Origin: Pseudomonas sp.
GTDB taxonomy: Bacteria; Pseudomonadota; Gammaproteobacteria; Pseudomonadales; Pseudomonadaceae
Direction of reading: 5' to 3'
Assembly: GCF_030698175.1 (NCBI RefSeq)
Contig: NZ_JAUYNT010000022.1
Coordinates: forward strand, 1-64,000
DNA length: 64,000 bases
Positions 30,401 through 39,287 of the stretch are shown here, piece by piece. Both the position numbers and the translations under genes were made by a program. Each line of letters begins with the position of its first letter. Position 1 is the stretch's first letter. A model generated the notes under the pieces. That model was not told where the DNA came from, ran no database searches, and worked only from the letters and a program-made list of their open reading frames with translations.

Positions 30401-32030
30401 GATCACCTTGCGCGGCATGATCTTCCGACAGACGCTCCAGGTAGTATTCGACACTGGTAATGGCATCGGCCAGGGTGTCGAGATCTTGCCAGTTGGGCAC
30501 CGCTTTACGCACCAACAGCTGCTCTTGAATATAGAGATTACAGGCCCGTAGCAAGTCCGCGGCCCGCGCCAATGGAATCATCGCCAAGCCGCCACGCACC
30601 TGCGTCAACAGCTCAGGCACCCGCGCCAGATGCTCGTGATCCCATTGCGAGGCAATGAACTCGATAATGGCGTCTTTCGCCTGCTCAAGCCCAGTACGTG
30701 CTTCTTTAATGACCAACTGGTGGATTTGCGCCACATCGGTAGTCGGCAGATGACTCTGTTCATGACTGCCGTCATCCGCCGGGCCGACCATGCCCGCCAG
30801 GGTGGCTTCGACATACAGCAAGGCGCCGGCGACATCCATCAACACCGCATCGCTTGGCTGAATGCTGCCAATCGACAAGCTGTGGACCACATCGATCTGA
30901 TCGACAATGACTTTACGCGGCTGGCCGAAACCCAGCACCGCGAGGGTGTCGGCGATCTGCTTGAGCGGTGCCATTAAGGCTTCCAGCTCAGCGACCTGTT
31001 GCCTATCACTGCGCACGAACAAATCGAGGCTGTCTTTGACCCGCACCAACTCTTCGCAGAGCGCGGCTACCACCGAACGCATGGCATCCCGATCTGGGCC
31101 GGCCAGGCGGGCACGCTCCTGATCGACTAAATCGGTATCCGGCAAGGCATCGTCGAGGCGATAACGCTCTTTCAGTACCCGAATGCGCGGTGACTGGGTA
31201 GCGGCCTTGGCTATATAGAACAGCAGATTCTTGGCCAGGTCTTCCGGCGCGGCCTGGTTAATCCCATCGGCACCTTGCTCAACCAGACGCTTGAGTTCTT
31301 TATCAACCTGACGCAGCAGCGTGCGCACCGAAGTGCCGTTAACCACACTGCCATTGGCCAGACCTTCAATGATGCCCGAGGCCATTTGCCACAAAGAGCC
31401 AAGCGGGGCGTCCTTACACAGGGTCTCGAGCCGGGCAAACACCCGCGCCATATAGCCCAGGTTGGTCGCCAGGTCCTGATTGCGGATCACTCCGACCAGA
31501 GCCATCTGCAGCATCTGGCGCAATTTACGCAACAGCACCGGTAATTCGGCGGTGCGTAACTGCGCTAGCGACTCATGGGACAGCGCCGGCAACTGATTGG
31601 CCAGGTCAGGCAAAAACAGGCTGGTTTCAGACAGGAACTTCTCCCCACGCGAGGCGCGCAGGTCGTTTAACAGCGGCAACACCACCATCGGCAGGTCGCG
31701 GCGGGCGCTCTGGGTCCGGTCAAGGTAAACCGGCAATTGCAGGATGGCCTGCATCAGCACTTCGAGAGCTTCGATCTGATTGCTTACCCGGCTTTCCAGC
31801 AGGGCCTGGGCGAGATGTTCCATCTCCTCCGCCAGCAGCGCGGCGCCATAGAACTCCACCATTTGCAGAGTGCCTTGGACCTGGTGCAGATAGGTCAGAC
31901 AAAAGCGCATGCGGGTCAAATCCTGCGGATTCTCGACGAATGCCTCAAGGGATTGCCGCGCCTGCTTCAGGGTTTCGGCGATCTCGCCTTTAACCCACTC
32001 AAGAGCGACATAGTCGTGCCGATCACCCAT
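24417..32030 (-). CDS. chpA: ChpA hybrid histidine kinase with multiple phosphotransfer domains
   Basis: About 2537 residues, the central kinase of the Pil-Chp system. Phosphotransfer motifs: an N-terminal Hpt-like LHQVQG (H49), then HTLKGS at H822 and H982, a threonine version NTLERG at T1125, and HTLKGG at H1341, H1643 and H1790. The CheA dimerisation and HATPase domains (MLRNAVDHGIES, LADDGGGIRLE, ISGRGVGMDVV), a CheW domain and a C-terminal receiver (VVDDSVTVRK, phospho-acceptor D2466 in LLDIEMPRMDG) follow. Acidic Glu/Ala/Leu linkers join the Hpt domains. A CGGAG five bases upstream supports the ATG at 32030; ATG 32045 overlaps the pilK stop as ATGA and is the alternative. Confidence 0.96.
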   Translation of the reverse strand: MGDRHDYVALEWVKGEIAETLKQARQSLEAFVENPQDLTRMRFCLTYLHQVQGTLQMVEFYGAALLAEEMEHLAQALLESRVSNQIEALEVLMQAILQLPVYLDRTQSARRDLPMVVLPLLNDLRASRGEKFLSETSLFLPDLANQLPALSHESLAQLRTAELPVLLRKLRQMLQMALVGVIRNQDLATNLGYMARVFARLETLCKDAPLGSLWQMASGIIEGLANGSVVNGTSVRTLLRQVDKELKRLVEQGADGINQAAPEDLAKNLLFYIAKAATQSPRIRVLKERYRLDDALPDTDLVDQERARLAGPDRDAMRSVVAALCEELVRVKDSLDLFVRSDRQQVAELEALMAPLKQIADTLAVLGFGQPRKVIVDQIDVVHSLSIGSIQPSDAVLMDVAGALLYVEATLAGMVGPADDGSHEQSHLPTTDVAQIHQLVIKEARTGLEQAKDAIIEFIASQWDHEHLARVPELLTQVRGGLAMIPLARAADLLRACNLYIQEQLLVRKAVPNWQDLDTLADAITSVEYYLERLSEDHAAQGDLILDVAEESLEALGYPLKEKPSILDWPAERTAPAPLDDPLHEIEVLADEPAEELLLELPADEVPAAFSAESENTALSFELLPEFLEPVSDDAELLLDEPQLLDLEVAEQETETIEFSLPESGDWQPSAAIESPELDEFAEPQELLLLPVADNSFDLDELSLDDSPAHWNAAELAELDLPEVDLPGAPQEPELGAPLEPKAMSMADVMAAPVQATNPPAQNVPPSLLPPPADEEPVDDELLEVFVEEAGEVLETIAEYLPQWRADTQNKDALSEIRRAFHTLKGSGRMVRALVIGELAWSIENLLNRVLERSVQPGDAVQQVIADVVELLPELVDEYAAKAQCQRDDVDLLAATAHAIAKGQLPASAPAEVATESLSEVNEPLQLTAPVIAAADEGLDEQLLEIFRNEAETHLDTLVAFLADCAQLLPQPVTDDLQRALHTLKGSAYMAGILPIAEIAAPLEKLVKECKSHLIPMDLAEAELLSSGEQLFRLGLEQLESQPLAPIAGAQAFVARVQTLHQERLAAAENLRKGESGESRDPQLINIFLAEGMDILLDAEDLLRRWREHPCEQQELGALLNELNTLERGAQMAELGQIEQICQALVEVYGAAQEGRLAVSERFFDGAENAHEALVHMMDQVAAGLQVSVQPEPLAALKLLLTQTLEPETLALLESPELGGLEVLELDAEQASVELPELHSQAADEDFDEAELSSELEFDVAEFESLIDAETPESPVDSAASLDAAPAPVQVPAEAFLDEEMVAIFLEEAVDLLESASQSLERWLLEPENQRALSSLLRDLHTLKGGARMAEIRPIGDLAHELESLYEGLVDRRYSFSPALTGLLQQSHDRLAVLLEELQAHRPMVEPLELIEAIRYFRQTGSTQDLPALTAAQPSVAEAEAEAEAELQAAEPLDDESIELIELENPERSAFADEVVAADDLMIELPAFDLDAVAETVEVEDLTSGSAVEEFDDTELLVAETEADVEPLLSDEQAETESMLEPVADEVLAVELDAPTLDAAAEPLGIDDAPQVLEAAVPELIDEVEAAPVTAQTLVEDERDPELVEIFLEEGFDIVDSSSTSLQRWMDDVNNSLELEALQRDLHTLKGGARMAEIREIGDLAHELEFLYEGLGDGRLRASPELFNLLQSCHDRLAHMLEAVRDKRAVPSGTDLIETIQRFRANPEQHLSMPASVHLKAVVAEHDDSPEADILDIFLEEADDLLEGLESAAGRLESSADDAAPIDDMLRILHTLKGGARLAGQKRLGDLSHDLEQHLSEAQQQGTPWPESLFVDVQSGFEGLQVEIELLRQQLYSSSEAAPVAPAAAASLEEIEAPLSVAVPRAELSLPIIAASAMPVKVEVAKVLPFVRRAQEAALEAASRRAPQELVKVPADLLEGLVNLAGETSIFRGRVEQQVSDVSFTLGEMEATIDRVRDQLRRLDTETQAQILSRYQEEAERVGYEDFDPLEMDRHSQLQQLSRALFESASDLLDLKETLAARNRDAETLLLQQARVNTELQEGLMRTRMVPFDRLVPRLRRIVRQVAGELNKQVDFVVGNADGEMDRAVLERIVAPLEHMLRNAVDHGIESAEVRRVAGKSEVGNIRLTLGREGGDILLTLADDGGGIRLEAVRRKAIERGMLDADSDLTDHEILQFILEAGFSTAEKVTQISGRGVGMDVVHSEVKQLGGSMSIESTPGEGTRFLIRLPFTVSVNRALMVLSGEDLYAIPLNTIEGIVRVSPYELEAYYGPDAPRFEYAGQTYELKYLGDLLNNGQQPKLIGQSLPLPVILVRSNEHAVAVQVDSLAGSREIVVKSLGPQFAGVHGVSGATILGDGRVVIILDLLATIRVLHAHLLSQLQPRLAGASTATPEVEADRPMLVMVVDDSVTVRKVTSRLLERNGMNVMTAKDGVDAIAQLQERKPDIMLLDIEMPRMDGFEVATLVRHDERLKDLPIIMITSRTGSKHRDRAMSIGVNEYLGKPYQESLLLETIQQLVNKHD

Positions 32031-32041
32031 AACGACTCCGC

Positions 32042-32932
32042 TCATAAACTGTTCCGGGTAAATGCCAGCACTTGCTCGTCCGCCACCGGTTGCAGTTCCG
32101 GGTGCTGCCAACCGACTATTTCACCAACTCCCACCACCAGCAGACCACCCGGCGCCAAGCGTTCAGCTAGACGATTAAGGATCTCGCGGCGGCGCCAGCG
32201 ACGAAAATAAATCAGCAAGTTCTGACAGAAAATTACGTCCATACCGGACATCGGCGCTTTCGCCAATTCCAACACATTGAGTCGGGCGCAGCACACTTGC
32301 GCAGCCAGACTCGGTACCACCTTGTAGCGACCATCATCCTGCGCGAGGAAATAGCGCTCGCGCAGCTCGGTATTCATCTGCTCTAACTTGCGCGCGGCAT
32401 ACAGTCCCTCGCGCGCCTTACCGAGCACACTCAGGCTAATATCCGTGCCCGTCACACCAAAATACTCAGGCTGCGCGGTCTCGCGCAGTACCTGAGCGGC
32501 ACTGATTGCCATCGAGTAGGGCTCTTCACCGCTGGAGCAACCCACACTCCAAAGCGACCAAGGGCTACTCATTGGCCCCAGCAGCAAACGCTCAGCCAAA
32601 TAACGCTCAAGCAAATCGAACGACGGCTGATGACGAAAAAAACGCGTCTCCTGCACCGTCAAGCGATCAAGCAAGGTTGACCATTCGACTGCGCCGCTTG
32701 GCCCATCGGTTACCTGCCGGAAGTAATTTGCGTAACCAACAACACCCAACTCACGCATCCGCGCACTTAAATTAGTTTGCAGAAATGCCCGACGCTGCTC
32801 GTTAATTACCAGCCCGGTGCGCTCTTCCAGTAATGCCTGCCAGACATGAAACTCTGCCGCAGACATTTCTATCACAGGCTTTAGAGCCCAGACACCGTCT
32901 GGCTGCATTGCGCTGCCCTCGCTCATGGCCAT
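32042..32932 (-). CDS. pilK: Chemoreceptor methyltransferase PilK (CheR-like)
   Basis: 296 residues of the CheR family. SAM-binding and catalytic blocks are readable: FFRHQPSFDLLERYL, WSVGCSSGEEPYSMAI, VTGTDISLSVLGKAREGLY and VIFCQNLLIYF. It would methylate glutamates of the PilJ receptor. It lies between pilJ and chpA, its stop overlapping an in-frame ATG of chpA. The start at 32932 (MAMSEGS) has AAGG ten bases upstream; ATG 32926 is equally possible. Confidence 0.94.
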   Translation of the reverse strand: MAMSEGSAMQPDGVWALKPVIEMSAAEFHVWQALLEERTGLVINEQRRAFLQTNLSARMRELGVVGYANYFRQVTDGPSGAVEWSTLLDRLTVQETRFFRHQPSFDLLERYLAERLLLGPMSSPWSLWSVGCSSGEEPYSMAISAAQVLRETAQPEYFGVTGTDISLSVLGKAREGLYAARKLEQMNTELRERYFLAQDDGRYKVVPSLAAQVCCARLNVLELAKAPMSGMDVIFCQNLLIYFRRWRRREILNRLAERLAPGGLLVVGVGEIVGWQHPELQPVADEQVLAFTRNSL

Positions 32933-32968
32933 TAGGCGACGACCTTAGCTGTCGCCGCGCTCCCTTGC

Positions 32969-35017
32969 TTAGGCTTGGTCTGGAGATTGCGGCAGCGTAA
33001 AGCCGGAAACCGACTTACGCATTTCACTGGCCATTTTCGCCAAGTTACCAATGCTTCGCGCTGTGGCCGTGGTGCCGGAGGAGGTTTGCGAAGTAATTTC
33101 CTGAATCACGTTCATCGTGTTGGAAATATGACCCGCCGAGGATGCCTGTTGGCGAGCAGCGTTAGAGATGTTCTGGATCAAGGCCGCCAGGGTCTTGGAT
33201 ACCTTTTCAATCTCTTCCAGGGAAACCCCGGCGTCCTGCGCCAAACGCGCACCGCGAACCACTTCGGAAGTGGTTTGCTCCATGGAAATTACCGCTTCGT
33301 TGGTGTCCGCCTGAATGGTTTTTACCAGCGCCTCGATCTGTTTGGTGGCCGCCGATGAACGCTCAGCCAGTCGCTGTACTTCGTCCGCTACCACGGCGAA
33401 GCCTCGGCCAGCATCACCGGCCATCGAGGCCTGGATCGCGGCGTTCAGTGCCAGAATGTTGGTTTGGTCGGCAATGTCGTTAATCAAACTAACGATGTCA
33501 CCAATCTCCTGCGACGACTCACCGAGACGCTTGATCCGCTTCGAGGTGTCCTGAATCTGCTCACGAATGTTATCCATGCCGGTGATGGTGTTGTGCACCA
33601 CCTCGTTACCCTTGTTGGCGATGGCTACCGAACGCTCCGCTACCGCAGAGGACTCCGAGGCGTTCGCCGATACTTGGTCAATCGACACGGCCATTTCGTT
33701 GATTGCCGCCGATGCTCCGGCAATTTCCTGGGCCTGGTGCTCGGAAGCTTCGGCCAGGTGCATCGCCGTTGCCTGAGTTTCTTGAGCGGCGCCAGCTACC
33801 TGCACGGCCGTCTGGTTAATGGTTTCTACCAGGTCGCGCAACTGGTCAATCGAGTAGTTGATCGAGTCAGCAATGGCACCCGTGAAGTCCTCAGTTACCG
33901 TCGCCGACACAGTCAAGTCACCGTCAGCAAGGTCACCGATCTCATCGAGCAAACGCATAATTGCAACTTGGTTACGCTCGTTCTTCTCAGCCGTTGTGGC
34001 CAGACGACGGTTAGTCTCACGCACCATAACCAGACCGATAAGGATAATCGCGGCAAGCGCCAAGGCACCCAACACATAACCGGCCAAGGTGTTCGCCGCA
34101 CGTCCGGCGGCCAGGTTTTCAAAGCTAACGGTTAGCTGCGAAGCGTTATCCAAGAGCATTTGCGAGCCGGTGAAGATGCTGCCGGCCGATTCGCGCACTT
34201 GGAACAACTCAGGCGAGGTTTCCAGAATCTCATCTACCGAGCCCGATACGAACTGGAACAACTCGGAAATTTCCGCCAGACGATCCAAGGCTTCTTTATC
34301 GGTCACCATGGACACTTCCATGGCCGCATTGCCTTCCAGCATTGCGCTCAATACACGACCAAACAGGCTGGCGTCACGGCCAAACATGTCGGCGGCCTGC
34401 ACCGAGTCTTCGTCACCGGTCAGTACCTTGTTTACCGAGCCGAGAATCCGTTCAGCCAACAGTGATTGGCGCTGAGCTACAGACACCTGAATCGCCGGTG
34501 CTTTGCTTTGCAGCAAAATCTCGACAACTTCATCATACTCAACCTGCAGCTGCGGAATAGTTTCCGCCAGCGTTGCCGCTACCTGGTGCAAGGACAATAC
34601 CGTTTGCTCGCTGGCCAAGATGGCATCGGCGTTTTGCCGCATGCTGTCCCACTCTTTTTGCACTGCCGCCATATCCGCTTGCACGGATTCTGGGGCGGAT
34701 GGCAAACCGGTGGTGTCATCACCTTTAACCAGCTGATCCCAACGTTTGGCGTAGTCATTACGCGCATCTTTCAGCAAGGCAAAGGCCTCAGCCTTACCGG
34801 CCGCGGCTTCAGTCGCAGCCTTGGCGATACGTTGCGACAGAACCCGCAGCTCGCCGGCGTTACTGATGTACTGCTTGTCGTAACCCGCCTGAGTGTTGAG
34901 GTACGCGAAGTTCACGAACAGCAACACGATCGCAACGATCAGGACAATAAACAGCCCCGCAATCATCGTGCTACTGCGCGCACCCGCTAAAAAATTGCCT
35001 GTATTTAGTTTTTTCAT
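32969..35017 (-). CDS. pilJ: Methyl-accepting chemoreceptor PilJ
   Basis: 682 residues. Membrane segments at about 19-40 and 311-332 flank a periplasmic ligand or pilin-sensing region containing PilJ-type helical repeats ([29 protein letters not shown]). A HAMP-like linker follows, then the signalling domain with the conserved hairpin tip ([22 protein letters not shown]). It feeds ChpA through PilI. A GGGGG-rich Shine-Dalgarno precedes the ATG at 35017; the frame extends to 35068 but the first membrane helix and the usual [10 protein letters not shown] start favour 35017. Confidence 0.97.
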   Translation of the reverse strand: MKKLNTGNFLAGARSSTMIAGLFIVLIVAIVLLFVNFAYLNTQAGYDKQYISNAGELRVLSQRIAKAATEAAAGKAEAFALLKDARNDYAKRWDQLVKGDDTTGLPSAPESVQADMAAVQKEWDSMRQNADAILASEQTVLSLHQVAATLAETIPQLQVEYDEVVEILLQSKAPAIQVSVAQRQSLLAERILGSVNKVLTGDEDSVQAADMFGRDASLFGRVLSAMLEGNAAMEVSMVTDKEALDRLAEISELFQFVSGSVDEILETSPELFQVRESAGSIFTGSQMLLDNASQLTVSFENLAAGRAANTLAGYVLGALALAAIILIGLVMVRETNRRLATTAEKNERNQVAIMRLLDEIGDLADGDLTVSATVTEDFTGAIADSINYSIDQLRDLVETINQTAVQVAGAAQETQATAMHLAEASEHQAQEIAGASAAINEMAVSIDQVSANASESSAVAERSVAIANKGNEVVHNTITGMDNIREQIQDTSKRIKRLGESSQEIGDIVSLINDIADQTNILALNAAIQASMAGDAGRGFAVVADEVQRLAERSSAATKQIEALVKTIQADTNEAVISMEQTTSEVVRGARLAQDAGVSLEEIEKVSKTLAALIQNISNAARQQASSAGHISNTMNVIQEITSQTSSGTTATARSIGNLAKMASEMRKSVSGFTLPQSPDQA

Positions 35018-35101
35018 TGTTAGGCCCCCGCCCGGACCGACCGCACTACGATTCCTATGTAACGCCAAAAGGCCAGCAATGCTGACCCAACCGAAACTGC
35101 T

Positions 35102-35638
35102 TTAAAACGCCACATCAAGAAACCCCTGATCCTGCGCCAGCGCATGCGAACTGAACACCAACCAAGGCTGCTCACGTTGAAAAACGCCATGAATGAAGGG
35201 CTGGATGCTCGCCTCGAGCGGTGGTAACTGCTCGGAAAAGGCGCTCACCGGAAAATGCTGCATGCCAAAGACCTCGTCGACCGTTAGCCCGGCGAAGATC
35301 TCTTGATGATCCACAATCAACACGCGACGCTTCTTGCGCAATGGCGATAACTCACCACCGAAGAAGGCGCATAAGTCCATGATTGGCAACAACCGACCGC
35401 GAACGTTGGCCACGCCCTTGACCCAGCTTTTCACACCAGGCAACAAGGTATAACGCGGTTCATGTAACACCTCACCGATCTCGCCCATGGGCGCCACAAA
35501 CAAGCGCTCACCCATGCGAAAACCAATGCCGCTCCATGTCTGTATCGCTTCTTTCTGCGACGGCAAGCCGGCAGCCAGGCGCCGGCAACGCTGATCGATA
35601 TCAAACAGAAGCTGAAAAGGGGATTGGACGTCAGACAT
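35102..35638 (-). CDS. pilI: CheW-like adaptor PilI
   Basis: 178 residues, a single CheW domain (GIGFRMGERLFVAPMGEIGEVL, WVKGVANVRGRLLPIMDL, VLIVDHQEIFAGLTVDEVFGM read in sections). It bridges PilJ and ChpA. Position second after pilG and pilH matches the conserved cluster order. No enzymatic motif. Length as in other pseudomonads. Confidence 0.95.
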   Translation of the reverse strand: MSDVQSPFQLLFDIDQRCRRLAAGLPSQKEAIQTWSGIGFRMGERLFVAPMGEIGEVLHEPRYTLLPGVKSWVKGVANVRGRLLPIMDLCAFFGGELSPLRKKRRVLIVDHQEIFAGLTVDEVFGMQHFPVSAFSEQLPPLEASIQPFIHGVFQREQPWLVFSSHALAQDQGFLDVAF

Positions 35639-35682
35639 GTCGACCTTGGTCTTATTATTATGGAGTTACAGACAGCCCAGCA

Positions 35683-36048
35683 TTAACCGGCCAGCACCGC
35701 ATTCAACGTTTTCAGCAAGGTAGCTTCATCAACCGGTTTGGTCAGATAGTCCTTGGCGCCCTGGCGCTTGCCCCACACCTTGTCAGTTTCCTGATCTTTG
35801 GTGGTCACGATTATCACCGGAATGTGGCTGGTATCTGCATCTTTGGTCAACTGACGAGTCGCCTGAAAACCATTCAAACCCGGCATAACGATATCCATCA
35901 ATACTGCATCGGGCTTTTCTTGGCGCGCCAAAGCGACACCATCTGCACCGTTTTCCGCCTTGAGCACCTGATGGCCATGCTTTTCCAGCATCGCCGTCAA
36001 TTTGTACATTTCAGTCGGAGAGTCATCAACAATTAAAATACGAGCCAT
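35683..36048 (-). CDS. pilH: Response regulator PilH
   Basis: 121 residues, a stand-alone CheY-like receiver: ILIVDDSPTE (acidic pair DD), phospho-acceptor aspartate in AVLMDIVMPGLNG, the threonine in IIVTTKDQ and the lysine in YLTKPV. In the family PilH limits twitching and acts with PilT-driven retraction. The start at 36048 follows GGGGAACACC; the frame opens six codons earlier at 36066. Confidence 0.95.
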   Translation of the reverse strand: MARILIVDDSPTEMYKLTAMLEKHGHQVLKAENGADGVALARQEKPDAVLMDIVMPGLNGFQATRQLTKDADTSHIPVIIVTTKDQETDKVWGKRQGAKDYLTKPVDEATLLKTLNAVLAG

Positions 36049-36094
36049 GGTGTTCCCCATACGCAATAGATATCACCAGCCTGACGGCCGGACA

Positions 36095-36502
36095 TCAAGA
36101 AGCTTGTTCCACCGGAACAAAGTCTGGCACATGGGTCTTTATCGCCCCAAGCAACTCTTCTTTACTGAAGGGCTTGGTGAGGTACTGATCAGAACCGACG
36201 ATACGACCCTTGGCCTTATCAAATAAACCATCCTTTGAGGACAGCATGATAACCGGGGTAGATTTAAATTCGCTGTTGTTCTTGATCAGGGCGCAGGTTT
36301 GATAACCATCGAGCCGCGGCATCATGATGTCGACAAAAATGATGCTGGGATGCGTATCGGCAATTTTTGCCAAAGCATCAAAGCCATCGACTGCCGTAAT
36401 GACATTACAACCGACTTTCTTCAGTAAGGTTTCGGCGGTGCGACGAATCGTCTTCGAGTCGTCGATTACCATCACCCTCAAGCCTTCGGAATGCTGTTCC
36501 AT
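36095..36502 (-). CDS. pilG: Response regulator PilG
   Basis: 135 residues, a CheY-like receiver: VMVIDDSKTIRRTAE, phospho-acceptor aspartate in IIFVDIMMPRLDGY, serine in IMLSSKDG and lysine in YLTKPFSKEE. It is the output regulator that promotes pilus extension (through PilB) and raises cAMP in P. aeruginosa. It is the first gene of the minus-strand Pil-Chp cluster, with a 241-bp gap to divergent gshB that must carry the operon promoter; I could not assign one confidently. Confidence 0.96.
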   Translation of the reverse strand: MEQHSEGLRVMVIDDSKTIRRTAETLLKKVGCNVITAVDGFDALAKIADTHPSIIFVDIMMPRLDGYQTCALIKNNSEFKSTPVIMLSSKDGLFDKAKGRIVGSDQYLTKPFSKEELLGAIKTHVPDFVPVEQAS

Positions 36503-36743
36503 GTTTGCCCTACCATCGCTTCGGTGAGTCGTTATTTTGGCTTTCTACCAGCGCGCTAAAGGCCCTGTCACCGATGGGCTACACCCAAATCGTCAGGCCT
36601 TTTTAGCACACTCTCCTAACGCAATCTATAACCCCAGGATCACAACGCGCGCCTTGACCGCAAACCACGCTCACGCCACCCTTAAGCCTTGTAGTTTAGC
36701 CACGCCAGCTTAGCGCTGCCGATTTTAATGCGGAGTATCAACC

Positions 36744-37706
36744 ATGGGCATACGCCTGGGAATTGTCATGGATCCAATTGCGGGCATCGCCTTCAAAAAG
36801 GACAGCTCGCTGGCCATGCTACTGGCGGCGCAGGCCCGTGGCTGGTCGTTGTTCTATATGGAACAACAAGACCTTTACCAGAAAACCAGCATCGCCCGCG
36901 CCCGTACTCGCCAGCTAAAAGTGTTCGAAGATCCCCAGCACTGGTTCGAACTGCAAGACGAGCAAGACATCGCCCTCAGCGAGCTTGATGTCATCCTGAT
37001 GCGTAAAGACCCGCCCTTCGACAATGAGTTTGTCTACTCAACCTATCTGCTTGAGCAAGCCGAGCAAGCCGGCGTACTGGTAGTCAATCGGCCACAAAGC
37101 CTGCGCGACTGTAACGAGAAGTTGTTTGCCACGTTATTTCCACAGTGCACACCGCCGACAGTGGTCAGTCGCCGGGCCGACATTCTGCGCGAGTTTGCCG
37201 TTGAGCAGCGTGACATCATTCTCAAACCGCTGGATGGCATGGGCGGAGCGTCGATCTTTCGGCATCGCGAAGGCGACCCGAATCTCTCGGTTATTCTCGA
37301 GACTTTAACCGCCCACGGCACCCAGCAAATCATGGCACAGGGCTATATACCGGCGATCAAGGAGGGCGACAAACGCATCTTGATGATCAATGGTGAACCC
37401 ATTCCTTACTGCCTGGCGCGCATCCCGGCGGCCGGCGAAACCCGCGGCAACCTGGCCGCCGGTGGACGCGGCGAGGCCCGCCCACTGACCGAGCGTGACC
37501 GTTGGATTGCCGCCCAAGTTGGCCCCACCCTGCGTGAGAAAGGCTTGCTGTTTGTCGGCCTGGACGTGATTGGCGATTACCTCACCGAAATCAACGTCAC
37601 CAGCCCGACCTGCATTCGCGAGATCGACAATGCCTTTGGCACTCGCATCGCCGAACAACTGATGCAAGCGATCACCGAACAACTCACAGCGCGCAGTGCT
37701 TCATAG
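36744..37706 (+). CDS. gshB: Glutathione synthetase
   Basis: 320 residues of the ATP-grasp GshB family, joining gamma-glutamylcysteine and glycine. Recognisable blocks: LGIVMDPIAGIAFKKDSS at the N-terminus, VLMRKDPPFDNEFVYSTYLLE, ILKPLDGMGGASIF (ATP-binding), and GLDVIGDYLTEINVTSPTC near the end. Cytoplasmic. GGAG lies nine bases before the ATG. Divergent from pilG; tonB3-like gene follows 73 bp downstream. Confidence 0.97.
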   Translation: MGIRLGIVMDPIAGIAFKKDSSLAMLLAAQARGWSLFYMEQQDLYQKTSIARARTRQLKVFEDPQHWFELQDEQDIALSELDVILMRKDPPFDNEFVYSTYLLEQAEQAGVLVVNRPQSLRDCNEKLFATLFPQCTPPTVVSRRADILREFAVEQRDIILKPLDGMGGASIFRHREGDPNLSVILETLTAHGTQQIMAQGYIPAIKEGDKRILMINGEPIPYCLARIPAAGETRGNLAAGGRGEARPLTERDRWIAAQVGPTLREKGLLFVGLDVIGDYLTEINVTSPTCIREIDNAFGTRIAEQLMQAITEQLTARSAS

Positions 37707-37779
37707 ACTTTTATTCTGGTGCTGGGCAGACTGCGCGCAACTTTGAACGCCTCGAGTTTCCAGAGCGTCGCGCCGTACT

Positions 37780-38676
37780 ATGAAAACTGCTAGCCAACCC
37801 ACTCAGCTTGTTGCCGCCGGAGTACGCCCGGCGGACAGGCTGGGCTTTACTTTGTTTTTGGCCGCCACCCTGCATGCGGCGCTGATTCTCGGCCTGAGCT
37901 TTAGCCTGGCCGAACCCGGGCAAATCAGTAAGACCCTGGAAATCACCTTATCGACCTTTAAAAGCGCAGAGAAACCCAAGCAGGCGGACTTTCTTGCCCA
38001 AGACAACCAGCAAGGCAGCGGCACCCTAGACAAAAAAGCCGCGCCCAAAACCACTGAACGCGCACTGTTCCAGGACACCCAAGTCAAGCGGGTTACCCCG
38101 CCCGCCGCGCCACCGGCCAGCACCCGCAAAAAAGAAGCACCGAAAGCTGCGGTCGCCACCAAAGCCCCGCAAACCGAAAAGACCCCAGTCAAGAGCGCAC
38201 GGGCCAAGCCCGAAGAACAATCACGTCCGGCCCCGGTATTTGATAGCAGCCAGCTGTCGAGCGAAATCGCCAGCCTCGAAGCGCAACTGGCACAAGAGCA
38301 ACAGCTCTACGCCAAGCGCCCGAAAATTCAGCGTCTTAATGCCGCCTCCACCATGCGCGACAAGGGCGCTTGGTATAAAGAGGAGTGGCGCAAAAAGGTC
38401 GAACGCATCGGCAACCTTAATTACCCCGACGAAGCCCGTCGACAGCGCATCTACGGCAGCCTGCGCTTGCTGGTTTCGATCAATCGCGACGGCAGCCTTT
38501 ACGAAGTCCAACTGCTTGAGTCGTCCGGCCAAGACACGCTCGACCAAGCCGCCCTGCGCATCGTTCGCCTCGCAGCCCCCTTCGCCCCATTTAATAAAGA
38601 CCTGGCCGAGTTTGACCGTCTGGAAATCATCCGCACCTGGCGTTTTGACCGCAGCGATCACCTCTCCAGCCAGTGA
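37780..38676 (+). CDS. tonB3: TonB-family energy transducer, TonB3-like
   Basis: 298 residues. One N-terminal membrane anchor (about residues 24-45, LGFTLFLAATLHAALILGL), then a charged, Lys/Pro/Ala-rich periplasmic spacer, and a C-terminal TonB domain (NLNYPDEARRQRIYGSLRLLV .. VQLLESSGQDTLDQAAL in sections). It transmits proton-motive energy to outer-membrane receptors. In P. aeruginosa the tonB3 gene at this place affects twitching motility, which fits the adjacent Pil-Chp genes. No exbB/exbD nearby. The symbol rests on position and family. Confidence 0.88.
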   Translation: MKTASQPTQLVAAGVRPADRLGFTLFLAATLHAALILGLSFSLAEPGQISKTLEITLSTFKSAEKPKQADFLAQDNQQGSGTLDKKAAPKTTERALFQDTQVKRVTPPAAPPASTRKKEAPKAAVATKAPQTEKTPVKSARAKPEEQSRPAPVFDSSQLSSEIASLEAQLAQEQQLYAKRPKIQRLNAASTMRDKGAWYKEEWRKKVERIGNLNYPDEARRQRIYGSLRLLVSINRDGSLYEVQLLESSGQDTLDQAALRIVRLAAPFAPFNKDLAEFDRLEIIRTWRFDRSDHLSSQ

Positions 38677-38717
38677 GCTGGCTTGTCAGCGCGCCCCGCG
38701 AGCGACACACTATGCCC

Positions 38718-39287
38718 ATGAAAGATGCCAGCCCAAGCTACCTCAAACACCATTTCCTGATTGCCATGCCGCACATGAGCGATCCGAGCTTTGCGCAGAC
38801 CGTCACCTACGTGGTTGAGCACAATGCCGGCGGCGCCATGGGCCTGATTATCAATCGCCCCAGCGGCCTGAGCCTGGCTGACGTGATTGAGCAGCTTAAT
38901 CCCGAGCTTGAGCCGAGTAGCACCTGCCAGGACCTGCCGATTTTCTCTGGCGGCCCAGTGCAGACCGAACGCGGCTTCGTACTGCACCCCAGCGGCCCGC
39001 AATTTCAGGCCACCCTGGAGCTGGGCCCGCTCGGGCTCTCGACCTCCCAAGACGTGTTGTTCGCCATCGCCCAGGGCCATGGCCCCCGTCAGCACCTGAT
39101 CGCCCTCGGCTATGCCGGCTGGGACGCCGGCCAACTGGAGGCCGAACTGGCCGCCAATGCCTGGCTAACCTGCCCGGCCGACCCGCAGATTCTGTTCGAC
39201 CTGCCAGCCGAACAACGGCTGGACGCTGCCGCCGCCAGCCTGGGGGTCAACCTCAGCCTGCTGAGCAACCAAGTGGGCCACGCCTAA
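38718..39287 (+). CDS. algH: YqgE/AlgH family protein
   Basis: 189 residues, the conserved YqgE/AlgH fold (YLKHHFLIAMPHMSDPSFAQ, then AMGLIINRPSGLSLADV, IFSGGPVQTERGFVLH). Originally linked to alginate regulation in Pseudomonas; the biochemical function is unresolved. The start MKDASPSYLKHH at 38718 fits family length; ATG 38712 is two codons earlier. The stop overlaps the ruvX start (TAATG). Confidence 0.93.
   Translation: MKDASPSYLKHHFLIAMPHMSDPSFAQTVTYVVEHNAGGAMGLIINRPSGLSLADVIEQLNPELEPSSTCQDLPIFSGGPVQTERGFVLHPSGPQFQATLELGPLGLSTSQDVLFAIAQGHGPRQHLIALGYAGWDAGQLEAELAANAWLTCPADPQILFDLPAEQRLDAAAASLGVNLSLLSNQVGHA

Noticed and set aside
36503..36743. Sigma-54 or other defined promoter for the pilG operon
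   Set aside because: I searched the 241-bp gap for a TGGCAC-N5-TTGC pattern and for a good -35/-10 pair on the minus strand and found nothing convincing.
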